Shown piece by piece: positions 21,941-34,900 of a stretch of DNA of 64,000 nucleotides. How positions within the stretch are numbered: the first letter of the stretch is position 1; every line of letters begins with the position of its first letter. Source of the stretch: Dendrophyllia cribrosa. Its lineage: Eukaryota; Cnidaria; Anthozoa; Scleractinia; Dendrophylliidae. Location: positions 55,483,284 through 55,547,283 of the forward strand of contig JAJLRJ010000003.1 in the NCBI GenBank assembly GCA_024195265.1, in the 5' to 3' direction. Position numbers and translations under genes: made by a program. The notes under the pieces were generated by a model. That model had not been told where the DNA came from. It ran no database searches and was given only the letters and a program-made list of their open reading frames with translations.

Positions 21941-22355
21941 AGGCCGGCACACACTAGGGGACATGTTGCGGGGACATGAAGCGGGGACAAGCCCCTTCGT
22001 GTGCACAGCATACTGGCACATGTTGCAGGGACAGTACGCAAGCTGGTGCACACAAAGCGGATTGAGGTATAAACATCAAAGAAATCACTAAAAGCGCCTG
22101 GGAACTAGTATACGAGCAAAGAAAGATGGCCTATTTTGTAGCGGGGACAGTTTGCAAGAGCAGTGCACACGATGCGACATCAAAATGGGGGTCATTTTGT
22201 CCCCGCTTCATGACACACGAATTCAAACCAGCTGAATTTCGTGTGTCCCGGCAACAGAACTTTTTCGCAAAAACAGGGATGTCACACAAGGAAAACTGTC
22301 GCTGCAACGTCCCCGCTTCATGTCCCCGCAACATGTCCCCTAGTGTGTGCCGGCC
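21941..22355. mobile_element. MITE with ~48 bp TIRs and TTAA target site (piggyBac-like)
   Basis: The left end AGGCCGGCACACACTAGGGG continues through 'catgttgcggggacatgaag'. The right end is its near-perfect inverse. TTAA flanks both sides (21937-21940 and 22356-22359), the signature of piggyBac-type insertion. ORFs within on both strands are by-products. Confidence 0.85.
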
Positions 22356-22609
22356 TTAAAAGATCGATGTAAAGGCCCTATCACACTATTGCGCATGAGA
22401 GAAACGTATGAGTTGCGTATGAAAATTCATAAAATAGTTGTCATATGCACAAAATGCCCTTGAAAATACAACGTGCTTGATCTATGAGTAACGTACCTCT
22501 AGCGTAACTCTCGCGTATTCAGCGTATGCTTAGCGTATAAACTATAAGTCCCATACGCACATAATTTTTAAGCATACTAAAAAAAATTTCTGCCTCGCCG
22601 TATGCGACC

Positions 22610-22789
22610 TACCCTGGGTGCCAAAGGTTTTTATTTTTTAGTGGAAACGGCGAGTTTGAGCGGCGAAGCCGCGACAACGAGGCGCAACGCGCCGAGAAAA
22701 ATAGAGGTCCGTCTCGCGAGCTTCTTCTAACCGTTTGTACGGTTAATTTCACTCATGATATTCAGAGAACGGACCTCTGGATCCAGGGT
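22610..22789. mobile_element. GC-rich MITE, 180 bp, 10 bp target-site duplication
   Basis: The ends are TACCCTGGGTGCCAAAGG and CCTCTGGATCCAGGGT. The host sequence GTATGCGACC is duplicated exactly on both sides (22600-22609 and 22790-22799). The interior is markedly GC-rich ('gcggcgaagccgcgac'). The duplication length fits a Mutator-type element. The host around it (22.37-22.83 kb) is itself a repeat with recurring 'cgtatg' phrases. Confidence 0.85.
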
Positions 22790-22829
22790 GTATGCGACCG
22801 TGCTTGAAACGTATACCTATTCAAAATCA

Positions 22830-25800
22830 ACTATCAAATATATATTAAATGCCTCTTTTTACGAATTATGCCTGGCATCGAATTAAAAACATGTTTCTTA
22901 AGGAAGCAACAGAATTAAGTTGCTTTCGAATAATGGAAGTGGAATACCAATTTACCAACATATTTGTATTATATTATACGTGGAATCTTACTAATATATA
23001 ATATCTTTAACCGGGAGCAGTTAACCAAATTTTAAATACATGGGGAGTGTGCTTTAACCCACCCATAATGGGTGTTTTGTATAAACCTTAAATTAAAATA
23101 GAAAATATTGTAACTCTTGTATGGTATTATCGGCCTGGGAAAAGTATGACTATAGTATTTGATAAAATAAATATTAATCAATATCAATTGAAACATGCAG
23201 TGAACGTTCAAGATAAGGAGCGCACCGCGTGACAGTGCAAAAAATCACTATCATGTAAATGCCCGTTTATATAGCGCATAAAAAGTAATGGTATCAGAAT
23301 AGTAAATATTTGAGAAAAAATATTGAATAATGTTTTCTTTTTATCAGAACGGAATACTCGATGAAAAACACAGTTCTTTTATTTAATATTTTCTTGAAAT
23401 AATGATTGATAATTATTTTTCGACCAGAATAATGAAATAATAGACATTTAATTATTCCTTTTCATAACTTAAGTTTTCGAGTTAATCATGCAATATTCAT
23501 CAAAAACGACAATAAAAAAAAACTTCATTTTACCTTTTCTTCTATCCAAAAGGATGTAGTAGCAAAATACGATAAATTCCTGATGTTTGACTGCAAAGTG
23601 AGTATGGACATTGAAGATAAACGGAGCTGGTTAAACTACAACTAACTACAACTAAGTTATACGCGGTAGAAGAAAAACTCTGCTATCCTTCGGTTGCTTT
23701 TTTTCATCGTATTGGGACTAAGTGTACGTTTTCAATGAATACTTCGATATTAGCCATACTTTGTTAGTCGACAATGTTAAATTAAAAATAAAAATCCAAT
23801 CCCACGATGTAATAAGCTCAGATAATACGAAACAATAGGTAAAAAAAGCAAATCCAGTCGAGAAAAGGCTACTTCTTTAAGATAGATATCCGTTAAAATA
23901 GGATGCCTGTACTTTGTTTTGCGCGTACATAATGTTTATAAGTAAGTAACATTTTCGCGGGCGTGGAATCGTATTTTTAAGTGAGTTATAAATTTCCAGC
24001 TTTACAGCCGAATAACAAACAAGTTATATTGTTGAACAAAAATACAAAAATTTAAAATATATTTCTTAACATATACTTCGTGCACCACATCAGAGTGGTG
24101 AAGAATAGTGATGGGGACCGATGACAAACAGTTTTCGTCTGTTCCTATATTTGCATTTTATTTGTCACCGCAAAAACGTTCAATCGATGCTCACTGAGCC
24201 AAAGCAAACGACTTGAATTTAAAATATGAAGCCGAAGGAGAGCACGCAAGCTGAAGTACGATGTATATTTATATTATTAATTAAAACAGGAGACTAAGGA
24301 CTTCAGAATGAGAATTTTCAAGGAAATTTGTACCAAGTAGACCTTAAAATAATTCCCTTAAAAATGCCACAGATTTTGTCAATTTTCACATATTACTCAT
24401 GGCCACTTATGCTTAATCTTTATTTTTAATGGTCATAAAACGACATTCACGTGAAACACGTCATCGATAAAGCTTTTCCAATGACTCGCCAAACTTGATC
24501 CACGACAAGTGCATTCGGTGTTGATAATTCAAAGATAAATAAGTAAAACGTGACTATATCGGGTAATGATGTGGCGAGATTAACATGGGAGTTTTTAAGT
24601 AAACTGCAGGAGGTACCGTAATACGGATATGATCTTTGACATGTTTCAAGTGTTTATATTTTATTTCTGCCAATTATTCATTTTGCGGCACGGTCGTTTT
24701 TCAAACACTGGCAGAAATAACCTATAGGAATGGTCAGAAAGAGTCATTAAACTAATGAGAACGAGTGTCTCAAAGTGTTCTCACGCGTATAAAATGCAAG
24801 CATTAATTACGGAAAAAGTTAATAATAAATCTGTAGATATTTTGGATTGTTATATAAGGAAGTCTTACAAGACATTTGTAAGCTCCCGGCAGGGAAACAA
24901 CGGGGTTCCGTAACTTCAGAAGCATTTTACGTGATCAAATGTCAACAGTTTCAGCTTAAGGTATGAAATCATAATCTATTATGACACTCCTACCCCTCGT
25001 AGCTTTCTGCTTTTTGAGCAAGAACATTAAGAAGTGAATGCTAAATTTGTGTTTCACATATATAGAAAATTCTTACTTAGATAAATTTGAGCTATAGGAA
25101 TGAGAACCAACAGGTTAAAACAGCTCGCCAGTTTTCATATGAATCGGGCCTCATTTAAAGTTTCTACCCATCTACTCGATGGGAGGGAAGAGTTGTATTT
25201 CTTATATTTCAAACTCTTTTTAGAGTTTAGAGTTTGGAATAGATAAACGGAGTTTAATTCAATACTGGCGTTCAATTTTACTGAGTCATATTACACAATA
25301 GGTATGTTAGGTCCTAAGTTAAATATTGATAACACGATCGCCGATATCAGTGTGAATATCATGGCAAATTTGCATTAGAGATAAAGAACTTTAGAGGCCG
25401 TACACGCAGCCAGGTATATAAACGTGATAAACCGCGGCCAGAAAATAACAAAACTTTAGATTGTATCTTCTGTAATATAAAATGATCACGCAAACAAAAA
25501 ATAAATAAATAATAAATATTCTCTTACTCGTACTTTGTTTCAAATAGGAAACTCTTGCTTGCTGTTTCATATAAAATCAATCTTCGTAAACGAATTTTCA
25601 CAGCAGTGTAAAATGTTTTAAGCGAGTGGTCGATTTGGGTGAGCTTAAATGCAAGTCACACGTTTTATGAGTTATAAATTTTGTTATATTTGGTTTTATA
25701 CAAACGTACTTATTATGTTGACTGATTTTAGACTGTTAAAGAGTTTTGCTTTGATATTAAACATACGCAATACGCTTGACTTTCCACACATAGTTTTACC

Positions 25801-26070
25801 AAATAAAATTTAAAGAAGTAATTCAGACCACTTTCAAAGATTATTTGCCTATATATATCATATATATATTTTTTTATAAAATAAGTGTCCCAAAAACAAA
25901 CAAAGACGGTCATGTAATAAAATTAGCCAGTTGAGTAATTAATATAAACGATTTTTAAATCCAACTGGTATATTAAAGTATCGCCGAACTACAACCCATG
26001 ACTTGCCCATGTGCTCTAAACTTGGCTTTCCATGCCTAGTTTTTGCCTTTCTGTCCTACGAGCGGCAAAA
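22830..26070. other. AT-rich, no gene seen
   Basis: No ORF with splice support or protein character on either strand. One possible short foldback lies around 24.66-24.72 kb ('atttctgccaa' and 'ctggcagaaataa'). Confidence 0.5.
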
Positions 26071-26071
26071 T

Positions 26072-26252
26072 TAAAGGCCCACCTTCACCCAAAAGACGTT
26101 GCGGTCGTTTGTTTTTGTTTTGAAATGCTCCATTGTTCAAACGCGTGATCTGATTGGTTGTACGCATTCAAGCGTGAATTTCGTGTTACACGAAATTTAG
26201 CACAGAAAGTGATCACGGCGCGCACAGCATTTTGTGTGAAGGTGGGCCTTTA
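26072..26252. mobile_element. MITE, ~180 bp, ends TAAAGGCCCACCTTCAC
   Basis: The left end 'taaaggcccaccttcaccca' is matched inversely by 'tgtgaaggtgggcctttat' at the right. A short inner inverted pair ('gtgttacacgaaat') is present as well. Confidence 0.75.
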
Positions 26253-26259
26253 TATAAAC

Positions 26260-29200
26260 TTCCAGATAAATTCCTTATTTAACTCATTTTGTAAACTACA
26301 TAAAAGACGGAAAATATATAGTAAGAAGAAGATATTCATGTGAATGCAATGTTTACACCATAGTTAGAGTAAATCACTGAAGCAATGTTTAACCGTAGCA
26401 GTAACAGCCGTCCAATGTCAAATCAACATACAAAATCACCAATTTCTATTTTGCAAAATATGGAGAAAAAAAAACAGCAGAACAAGAATGCTGCTCAATA
26501 GCTATGATGTATGTGATCATATGTAAGTGGTCAAACGCAAGAGCTACCACCCTCTTAGCAAAAAAAATGGGTTGAGTCGACTTTCCTTGAGGCAAACTTG
26601 ACTCTGGGGGAAGGGGGCACAATCAATCTCCTTGATTTCTTCAGAAGTCGCGGAAATCATCTTTTGATCGCACAAATAATATATAAAAAATACAATTTGA
26701 TTCGGCCATGTATTATTGCCGGTAAGTGGTGATTAATTTAAAATATTCAACATAGAAATAAAACCTCATTAAAAAAGGTAATTTTTAGCTAGTTTACAGT
26801 TAGATATAGAGATAGACAACTGTATTTTAAGAGGGTAATGCATAACGGTCGTGACTTTTGGCTTATAACACACAAAGAAGGAAGTAATTTAAAATTATAG
26901 TTGCACCTGCTTAAGGTTTCCAACACTGAATGGCAGATACCATCCTATTAACAACTGCAACAATAAGATATACGTGCTTAACTGCTCATTTATCTTCTTT
27001 TCGTGCAATGGATAACATATCTGCACGCAATAACAGTTTTATTAACTGGAACCGTACAGGGAAAACTAATAAAGACCGATATCTTCTTACCCCATAATAA
27101 TCAAAAGAATCTAGTAGTTAGGTTTCCATAAGAACTTATACGGAAAATATTAACCGCAATGTGTTTGATACTCTTATCAAGTCTGTAATATTGCGATTAT
27201 AAACTTGATTTTAACAAATGAATTAAATATACAATGAACTTTATTTGCGAATTGGATAATTATGTAAAAAAAGGCTTACAGCCGATACGAGTTAACTTGA
27301 CTTGAGTGTCAAGTATCAAGTTAATTGCATTTTATAGTTATAAGAGGTATATGCATGCAACAAAATGTTCACGCAAAGGCATGCAGTAAAAACAAATGAA
27401 AAGCTTAAGAAAGTATCACTTCTTTTTTTAATTATCAAAATTTTAATTGTTAAAGTATATTTGCCGCATTGACCAGCTTGACGCTGGAATATGAACTTGA
27501 ACTTACATTATTATGTTGTTATCATTGGTTGCCACTAACTCATCTTTACCTACGTGATTACAATATTACTCCTACGTGACTACTGTAGAAAATAAGAGAG
27601 CAAGTAGAAAATATCACCATGATGTACAGCCAAATTCTCAGAGCATGTATTGATTTAAATGTATGGCGGTTAAGTAAGGAGAATTACATGGGACTGGGTC
27701 TGAGTCTTTATTTCATTTTAGCCATCACTAAATTTTGCACTGCTTACTCTCAACGTAACAATAACATTGTATAGTTTATTTCACCACCAAATATAAACTG
27801 ATGCAAATTACAAAGTCGTTATATGTTGAATAAGTGACAAGGAAGCCTAGAGACACTACAAGGCTTATGAATGGTTGTATCCTTCATTCATTAAAACATT
27901 AAAAAAAATGAATGAAAAGGAGAATATAGTTGTATGGCTTCTAGCGTTTAGAGAAATAACAGAAAATATTTTACAGCAAAGAATTTTATACCAAATAAAT
28001 AATTAATACATTTGCAAAACAGTAGAGCTTGCAAACTTCGGTCTTTGAGAGCACACCACCCGACCCTTTCAAATCATCAGATAATGACTTCATGAAAAAT
28101 AGCATTGACTTCCGTTTTGCGGCAACAGAACGATTTGATGTTGCATCAAGTTGCGTATTTATTATTAAAGTTGTTGGTAATTCTGTTGTAAATTGAATTT
28201 GTCAACTAGCCAGCAGGGTTGAAATCCTATTGTTTTCACATTTCCTAACCGATGTATTTTCTTTTTTTAGGCATAAAAGTTATTACTTTTATATTAAACC
28301 AACGTAAACATTTTTTGAATGGATATAAGAGCCACTAAAGTTTCCTGATTTTTGAAAAATGAAAATCACGGAGCTCTTACGTAACAGATAACAACCCAGA
28401 TCATGGGAGCAAAAAAGAAAATAATACATACGCGTGACATTATGAATAACGAAAAAAAGAACTGATACTGATATGACGCGATTGTAAGTACGGAAGTGTC
28501 GCCTGCCTCTCAGTTGCTTGATGTACTAGCGAAGAAGCTCCAAATTTAGTCACTTCTGTCGTTGTCTTGAGAGACGTTTTAAACTTGAGAGACGTTTTAA
28601 AACGTTTTTTTATAAGTTTTTTTTTCATTAAGCACGATACATTCACTCAAAAAGATATTGAATTATAAATTGCTTTCGGTGCTTACATGAATAATTTACT
28701 ATCAAAATTTCCCCAAAACGAGATAAGGACGTCAGGTCACGTTCCTAATCTAACACCTGCTCGTGAAGAAACTTCCGACGGTTTGGATCATGCCGTGTTT
28801 ATTATCTAACCCCTCCTTTTTTGCCATTCCGTTTGTGGTAATAAGGTTTAGCTACTATTGATTTTGCTACAGGCTTGATTTGAATGATAAGCACGGAGGA
28901 TTTAAATGCAGACAAGGCGTTGGCGAAAGGCATATACTGATTAAACTAGTGAAGGAAAAAGACGCTTCGTCTACAAGGTTAGTGTGTATTCTTCTTCATT
29001 CCTTTTTGTAGTCTTCCAAAATTATTTAGCCATATTTTTATAAGCGAAAAACAAAAGATAAGTGATTAGTTGTGTTCTTATGTACATACCCGGTATTGCT
29101 AGTTAGCTTGCATGTTTTTTAGCAGAAATAGAAATACCTACCCTTCAAGAGAAAAACCTGCATCAAAGTCGACTTCCAAATTTCATTAAAGCAGGAGTGA

Positions 29201-31420
29201 TTTCATTGTTATCGGAAAAAATCCACATTAAACGATTTGTGCCACATATAAAATAAGAAATCTGTTCACAAGGTATTCATTGTAATCACGGATTGCGTTT
29301 AATTTTATGATGATTAACTTTGTCGATGCACCTTCCAAAAATCCGACAGATAACATTTTTTATACGCATGAGCACTTCAGCTCTTAATACTGTTAATGAA
29401 AATAAATATTAAGTAGAAACTTTACACAGGAAACATTTCGTTCCTTAACTGAGGTCGACATTTATTTATACTTATATATATTTTTTAAATAAACTGAAAC
29501 TTCCTGAAACTTAAAAAGTTACCTATCACGTCCTTTTCGTTAATGAATTCAAATTGATTTAAACGTTTGTTGCAGCATGCGATACTAATTTAGGAAGCTA
29601 GGGAGTGAGTTTGACAGTTGTTTGACATGTTTGTGTCATCGACTGGAAAAGGTCATTATTGGGATTTTAAAATTTAATTTAAACTTCATCAGAGCATCTT
29701 CAGGATTTTTTTTAAAATTCAATGATCAACTTCGTGATATCGCAGGATCTTTTCACTCTAGTTTTAGGCCAAGTTCTCATGCTAAACGGCGGGAAACCTA
29801 CGGTCTAATAAATCTGAATCTTGATAAGACTTGAAATTGGTTAGATCAGGAAATGAAAGGAGTTCTAGTTATTGGAAATATATCAGCGAATCCCAAATTT
29901 GCATTTTTTTTTGTCGTTTGTAGATTTATATGCATTTATTCCTGGAAGTTTTCAGAGTTTTGTCCATAAAAATTCACCTGATAATGAAATATTGGTTTCA
30001 TATAAACATTGAAACCTTAGTCGAGTACAAGATTTAACGATTAGAAAATATATTTCATACAACGTTTTAGTTATACACCAAAGTCGATTTCTGAGCATTG
30101 CACTGCGCATGCTTTTATTTATGCTAATGACCAAAAGCAATTTTTGATTTAAAAATTGTGGCGGACCGAAGTTCTTCCAATTTAGACGAATTTACCTCGA
30201 GAACTCCTCCTCTACTTTCGATTAGTTTTTGTTCTTGTTGTATTTTTTAGTATTCTTGCAATTGCACATTGACTTTTAGAGTTGCCATTTAATAACCATG
30301 GTAATTGACAGTATGGTAATTTAGTAACCATGGTAATTGGCAGTATAGCTTGAAGCAGTATTGATCACAAGTACGATATGCTTTTTTACTGACCTTCGTA
30401 ATACACCCCAACGGACTCTCACTCGTCTTCACGTTGTAAAAACGAACAATCTTCAAGTTTATTTATTTGCTTAAAATAGTCGATCTTTGGTAACGGAGAT
30501 TTTTTAACTAAAGTGAGGCAAAATTTGGTCAAAAATTCCCAACAGATCGTTTTGTAATTGCCCGAAGAGTTGCGATGAAAGATATCGCTTTCATTACGAC
30601 TCATTACATGGGCTACGGTTAGAGTCGCCTGCGAGAGCAGAGAAAGGAGGAAAAGGAGCTAGTCTGCTCTCGTAGCTAAATATGGACTGTTAAGCAGCTG
30701 CCCGTTAGTGCAAAAGGAAACAAACCTCAGTCTACGAAATTGAAAAAACTATATATAATAAATTCGATACCGTTAGCCCTAGGTATTGTAGACTTTCCAT
30801 GAGGGACAACAGTTGTCAAAAACTATCCAATTCAAGTGTAACACCAATGTTTGCTCCCCACCCTTCTACCTCGAATAATGACAATACCGTTCATCCGAGT
30901 TTCATCACATATTTTCCGTATTCTAAAGTAGTTTCACTGCCTCAAAACATCACTATGACAAGTTTCGTGTAAGTGTAAGATCAGCTTGTTTTTCTCGCGG
31001 TATGGTTCATGCACAGGTGATGCACGGATTTAAGTGAAATAAGTGCAGGGAACGAGAATCAGGCTGATGTCAGTATAACCACAACCGAGACACTAGTTTC
31101 TCGGTGATTGCATATTGGAAATGTTGTAAAGTTACAGTGTCATTTAATCTTATCACTTCCATGAATCTGCTAGTTATTGCTTCTCTGCGTGCAAAAGGCT
31201 ATCGGCATAAAATATTTGAACTGATAGGCAAGTTGCTAATAAGCCTGACGATTAGGCGTTACCTCTGATTACGGTTAATAGCCGCACATTCCATACAAAC
31301 CAAAAAACGTATTCTTGTCAATCCACTTGTCCTTGTAAAGCACCACGGAAACAGATTCAGTTGCTCACTTCACTAGTTTTACTTTGGATGATCAAACTTA
31401 ATTGATTTGATTTCATTTTA
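26260..31420. other. Gene-poor, AT-rich
   Basis: Short tandem duplications occur at 28566-28606 ('gagagacgttttaaa') and 30287-30345 ('taaccatggtaattg.cagtat', two copies). There is no supported gene. Confidence 0.5.
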
Positions 31421-31424
31421 ACCA

Positions 31425-31612
31425 CAATCTCAATAGTTAGAGCCACCTTGTGCTGCATATGTAAACATCACCACAGGAAAGGAGTGCTCAATAGCTTTTA
31501 TTCCGGCGAACCGTTTACACTTTAGAATCTCACTCACAGGATCAAAAATAGGCTCAAAAGTTAGAACCACCTTGTAGAGCATTATAAATAGCACCACAGG
31601 AGTGGTAAGCAT
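31425..31612. repeat. Two-copy tandem duplication, ~120 bp
   Basis: 'gttagagccaccttgtgctg..aacatcaccacaggaa' near 31435 recurs as 'gttagaaccaccttgtagag..atagcaccacaggag' near 31558. Confidence 0.6.
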
Positions 31613-31673
31613 TCATTTGAATAGTCACGCTAAAACATCAGTGGTATATTGTGATTCTTACTTCGAACTTATT

Positions 31674-31957
31674 AGAGCAGTTTTCAATTGAGTATCGAAA
31701 GTAATTACACGATTGCTTTGGTTTTGCATTGCTACGCTTTGTGATTGGCTAAAAAATCTCGCGCCACTTTCTCGACCAATCAGAAGTAAAACCAAAACCA
31801 ATCGTGACTTGCTCGCACGCGTTTTCCCGCGCTTGGCGCCCGCGACATGTAATTGCTTCGAGCTCTGATTGGTTCATTGGATTGTTTACGACTGCTGTGA
31901 TTGGTCAGAGTAATTACTTTGGTTTTGGTTTTACGACACTCAAATGAAAACTGCTCT
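31674..31957 (-). mobile_element. MITE family B, copy 2 (284 bp)
   Basis: Same length, ends and interior as the copy at 19954-20237 but inverted. The sequences differ at few positions, so the family was mobile fairly recently. An ORF on the minus strand within it is the counterpart of one in copy 1 and is not a gene. Confidence 0.9.
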
Positions 31958-31964
31958 AACCTAA

Positions 31965-34900
31965 ACCTTGGTAAAACCAAGCTATCGTATTGAGTGGCTT
32001 TAGTTACTGATTTTCTTGGCAGACCCTGAATGAGGATGCGAAGCCCCTCTTTTTATCTTTTAACAACTAATGTTTTCACGTCCTGTTAACGATAAAATCT
32101 CTTAAACGTCCGTCCTGAAATGAGAGCTGGATTAGAGGAAAGCGATCGATATGTAGTTAAGTAAAAATCAAACACTGCAGAAGTAGATATTTTACCTTAT
32201 CAGTATGTGGGCAAATCTAACGATAAGTTTATAAAAGTAATATGTAGAGCTTTTCTGTTCGAGGATTTCTTTAAAGCATTACCAAACAGGCAATTAGTTA
32301 AATTTTATACATGTACGAGACTACTAAAAGTTAAGGTGAAGCATCATTTAAATGGCAGCTGCCTAAACAAGGCTGAACAACACTGCTGACTTGATGCAAA
32401 AATGCCTCTAAGGCAGTTCATGAAATTCCCTAAGTTACTATAGACTTTTAAGTTAATCCAATTTTGAAAGCTCTGATAAGGTACTTTAATTGGCTTTTTA
32501 TAGAATATTCCTAATCACTTTAATATCTCGCATACCCTTGTTATGCAGTAATCAAGATGCCATGTCATATTTCATACTACGCCTATTAATCTGGCAGCTA
32601 GTAGGTTAGATTTATGGGCGAAAACCTTCCGCAGTTTGAAAAACCTATAAACTTTAGTGCCATTCCAGCTAGGTATCAAGCGCTGTTTTTTTATGATAAA
32701 AAGTTTTTATGATAACTTGAAGAAAGTAGTAAACATTGCAAGTTGGGGAAAGCAAGGTTAACAAGACGGTCACCAGCAAATGGTATTCAGACATATCTCC
32801 TTTAAATTTTTGGAGAGGTGAGTTAGAAAACAAGATTTCGGAGAAAAAACTTTTGAAGCTAGGCGTCAACCAACAACAAACTCGACCAACATATGAGAGT
32901 GAGTTCACGGGGATTCGTGGCCGGAACACATTTGAAAGCAAGTGCTATCACCACTACTTTCCTTTTATTACCTTTGGATTATTGGGATAATAAAAGGATG
33001 GGATATTGGGATAATAATAAGTTGCTTCTAGATGGAAAGAAATGATGCCACCTTTAAATTGACAGTTTTAAGCATACTGAATTTAAGCATACTGAATTTA
33101 AAAAAAAATAATTTATTTTACACCGATTCTAATCAAAAGTTTCAATCGACACATTACAAAAATTCTTTGGTTCTTCATAATATTGAAAGCGATTGACTCG
33201 GAAAAACCCCATACCACTTAAATATGAACAGTAGGTAAATAACAATTAATTTTTACTCTAATTAAGTGATTTTCTTATCAACGAAATACACGAGTGTGAT
33301 TGTTGAGAATTAAGGTCAAAAGTCGAGTTTGTGGGCGTCTAGTCAGAATACTAAAATAATTTGTTCAAGGCAAGTTGTAGATTGTTTCTATTGGCAACGC
33401 TCAATTTTGTGGGTTAAGACAACTGATTGCTTCCAAATTTGCCAAAAAAAAGGTGGCAAACAAAACGTATAGCTAAAAATAATGTGTACCTGTTTGTAGG
33501 GACTAGATCATTACAGAATTTGGATAACGGATGGGTGTGGATTATTTTAAAAGACACGCAAAATCAGTTGAGATGTAAAAGGGCTTTACAAAAAAGGTGC
33601 AAGATTTTGTCAGGACAACAACAAAACATCTTTGTCATCTTTGTTTTTTATCAGCCGTAAGAAATGGAAAACAACTGGCTAAAACGGGTGAAGAGCACTT
33701 AAGCTTTGTGAAAAGGTCAGACGAGCTTAGCATGCGTTAAGGCATTCTGTATTTCTTTATAGGTATTATTTTGGCGGCTGTGGTTGTCATATTAAGACAA
33801 CAAGATAATTTATTTGAGCAGAAATATTTTCGACCCCTAGATTTCTACCTATCACTCTCCTAAAGTGATTTCTATGAAACAGCTGGTCTGCAAAGTGGTG
33901 TCATTCTCGGTCAGACGAGTGAATGAGCGTCTCAGTGTGGAAAAACTGCCGCGCATGCCACGACAATTTCATTAATTAACAACAGAGCGAGTACTATGCG
34001 ATAGTCAACTTCGTTTCGTGACTCAGTCGGGTGTACTTACTCACTAAAGAGAAGTGCTAATTAGTGTGGCAAATCGGTCGACGGATTCCTGTTGTTCAAT
34101 TAATTTGATGCTGTTCACGGATCAAACACGAATATCCAGGATCATTTTCAGGTAAACGGATGTACTTTTAACGAGCGAATCAACGCAAATATTGTCTTAA
34201 CGTTTTATATGACAGTTGTGTAAACTGTGAACTAACACTTCTTCTGGCTGCTCATCAAATGATCGTAAGGCGGAAAAATGTTTGACGTGGCTGTATAACT
34301 GGGACCAAAAACGTTTAGCACGACCATGAACATTCGTTTCTGTTAAAAGAAGTCTTGTGTGCTTGTTGGATGACCTAAATCATCCCTTATTTGTAAAGCA
34401 TTTTTGTTATTGTCAATGTCAGTGGCAAGACAGATCAATTTTAAGAGAATTTGCTGTTCGCTATCTCGAAAGACATTTATACTCCTTTCTGACCCGTGCA
34501 GCTGGGATGACGAGTGTTTACACAGAGGCTATATATGTAAGTGACTTTACACTGTTCATAATTTCAACTCCGTACATACATTTATCTTACTACGAAGTTT
34601 CCTTTATTTATAGACCACACAAACCGTTTATTTCAGAAGCATACCACCAATATCTACGCTTGTAAGCTATGTTAAACGCAAAACACCTTCGTTACTAAAG
34701 AGAGGTTTTTCGTTAAATTTCGTTAAATTCCAAACTGTCATTCTGTAGTTGAAATACTTGCGTGTGACCGTGGCTTGTAAGCTGTATTTTTATACGGCGA
34801 TGTTTTTTAACGTTTTACAAAATTAGTTGGATTTTATTATCCTATTCTAAACTACAAGGTCGCAACTGAAAGTGACGGGGTTAATCACAGAGTTAGATCA

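Noticed and set aside
22126..22359. Overlapping ORFs on both strands
   Set aside because: They lie wholly within the TTAA-flanked MITE and arise from its GC-rich repeats.
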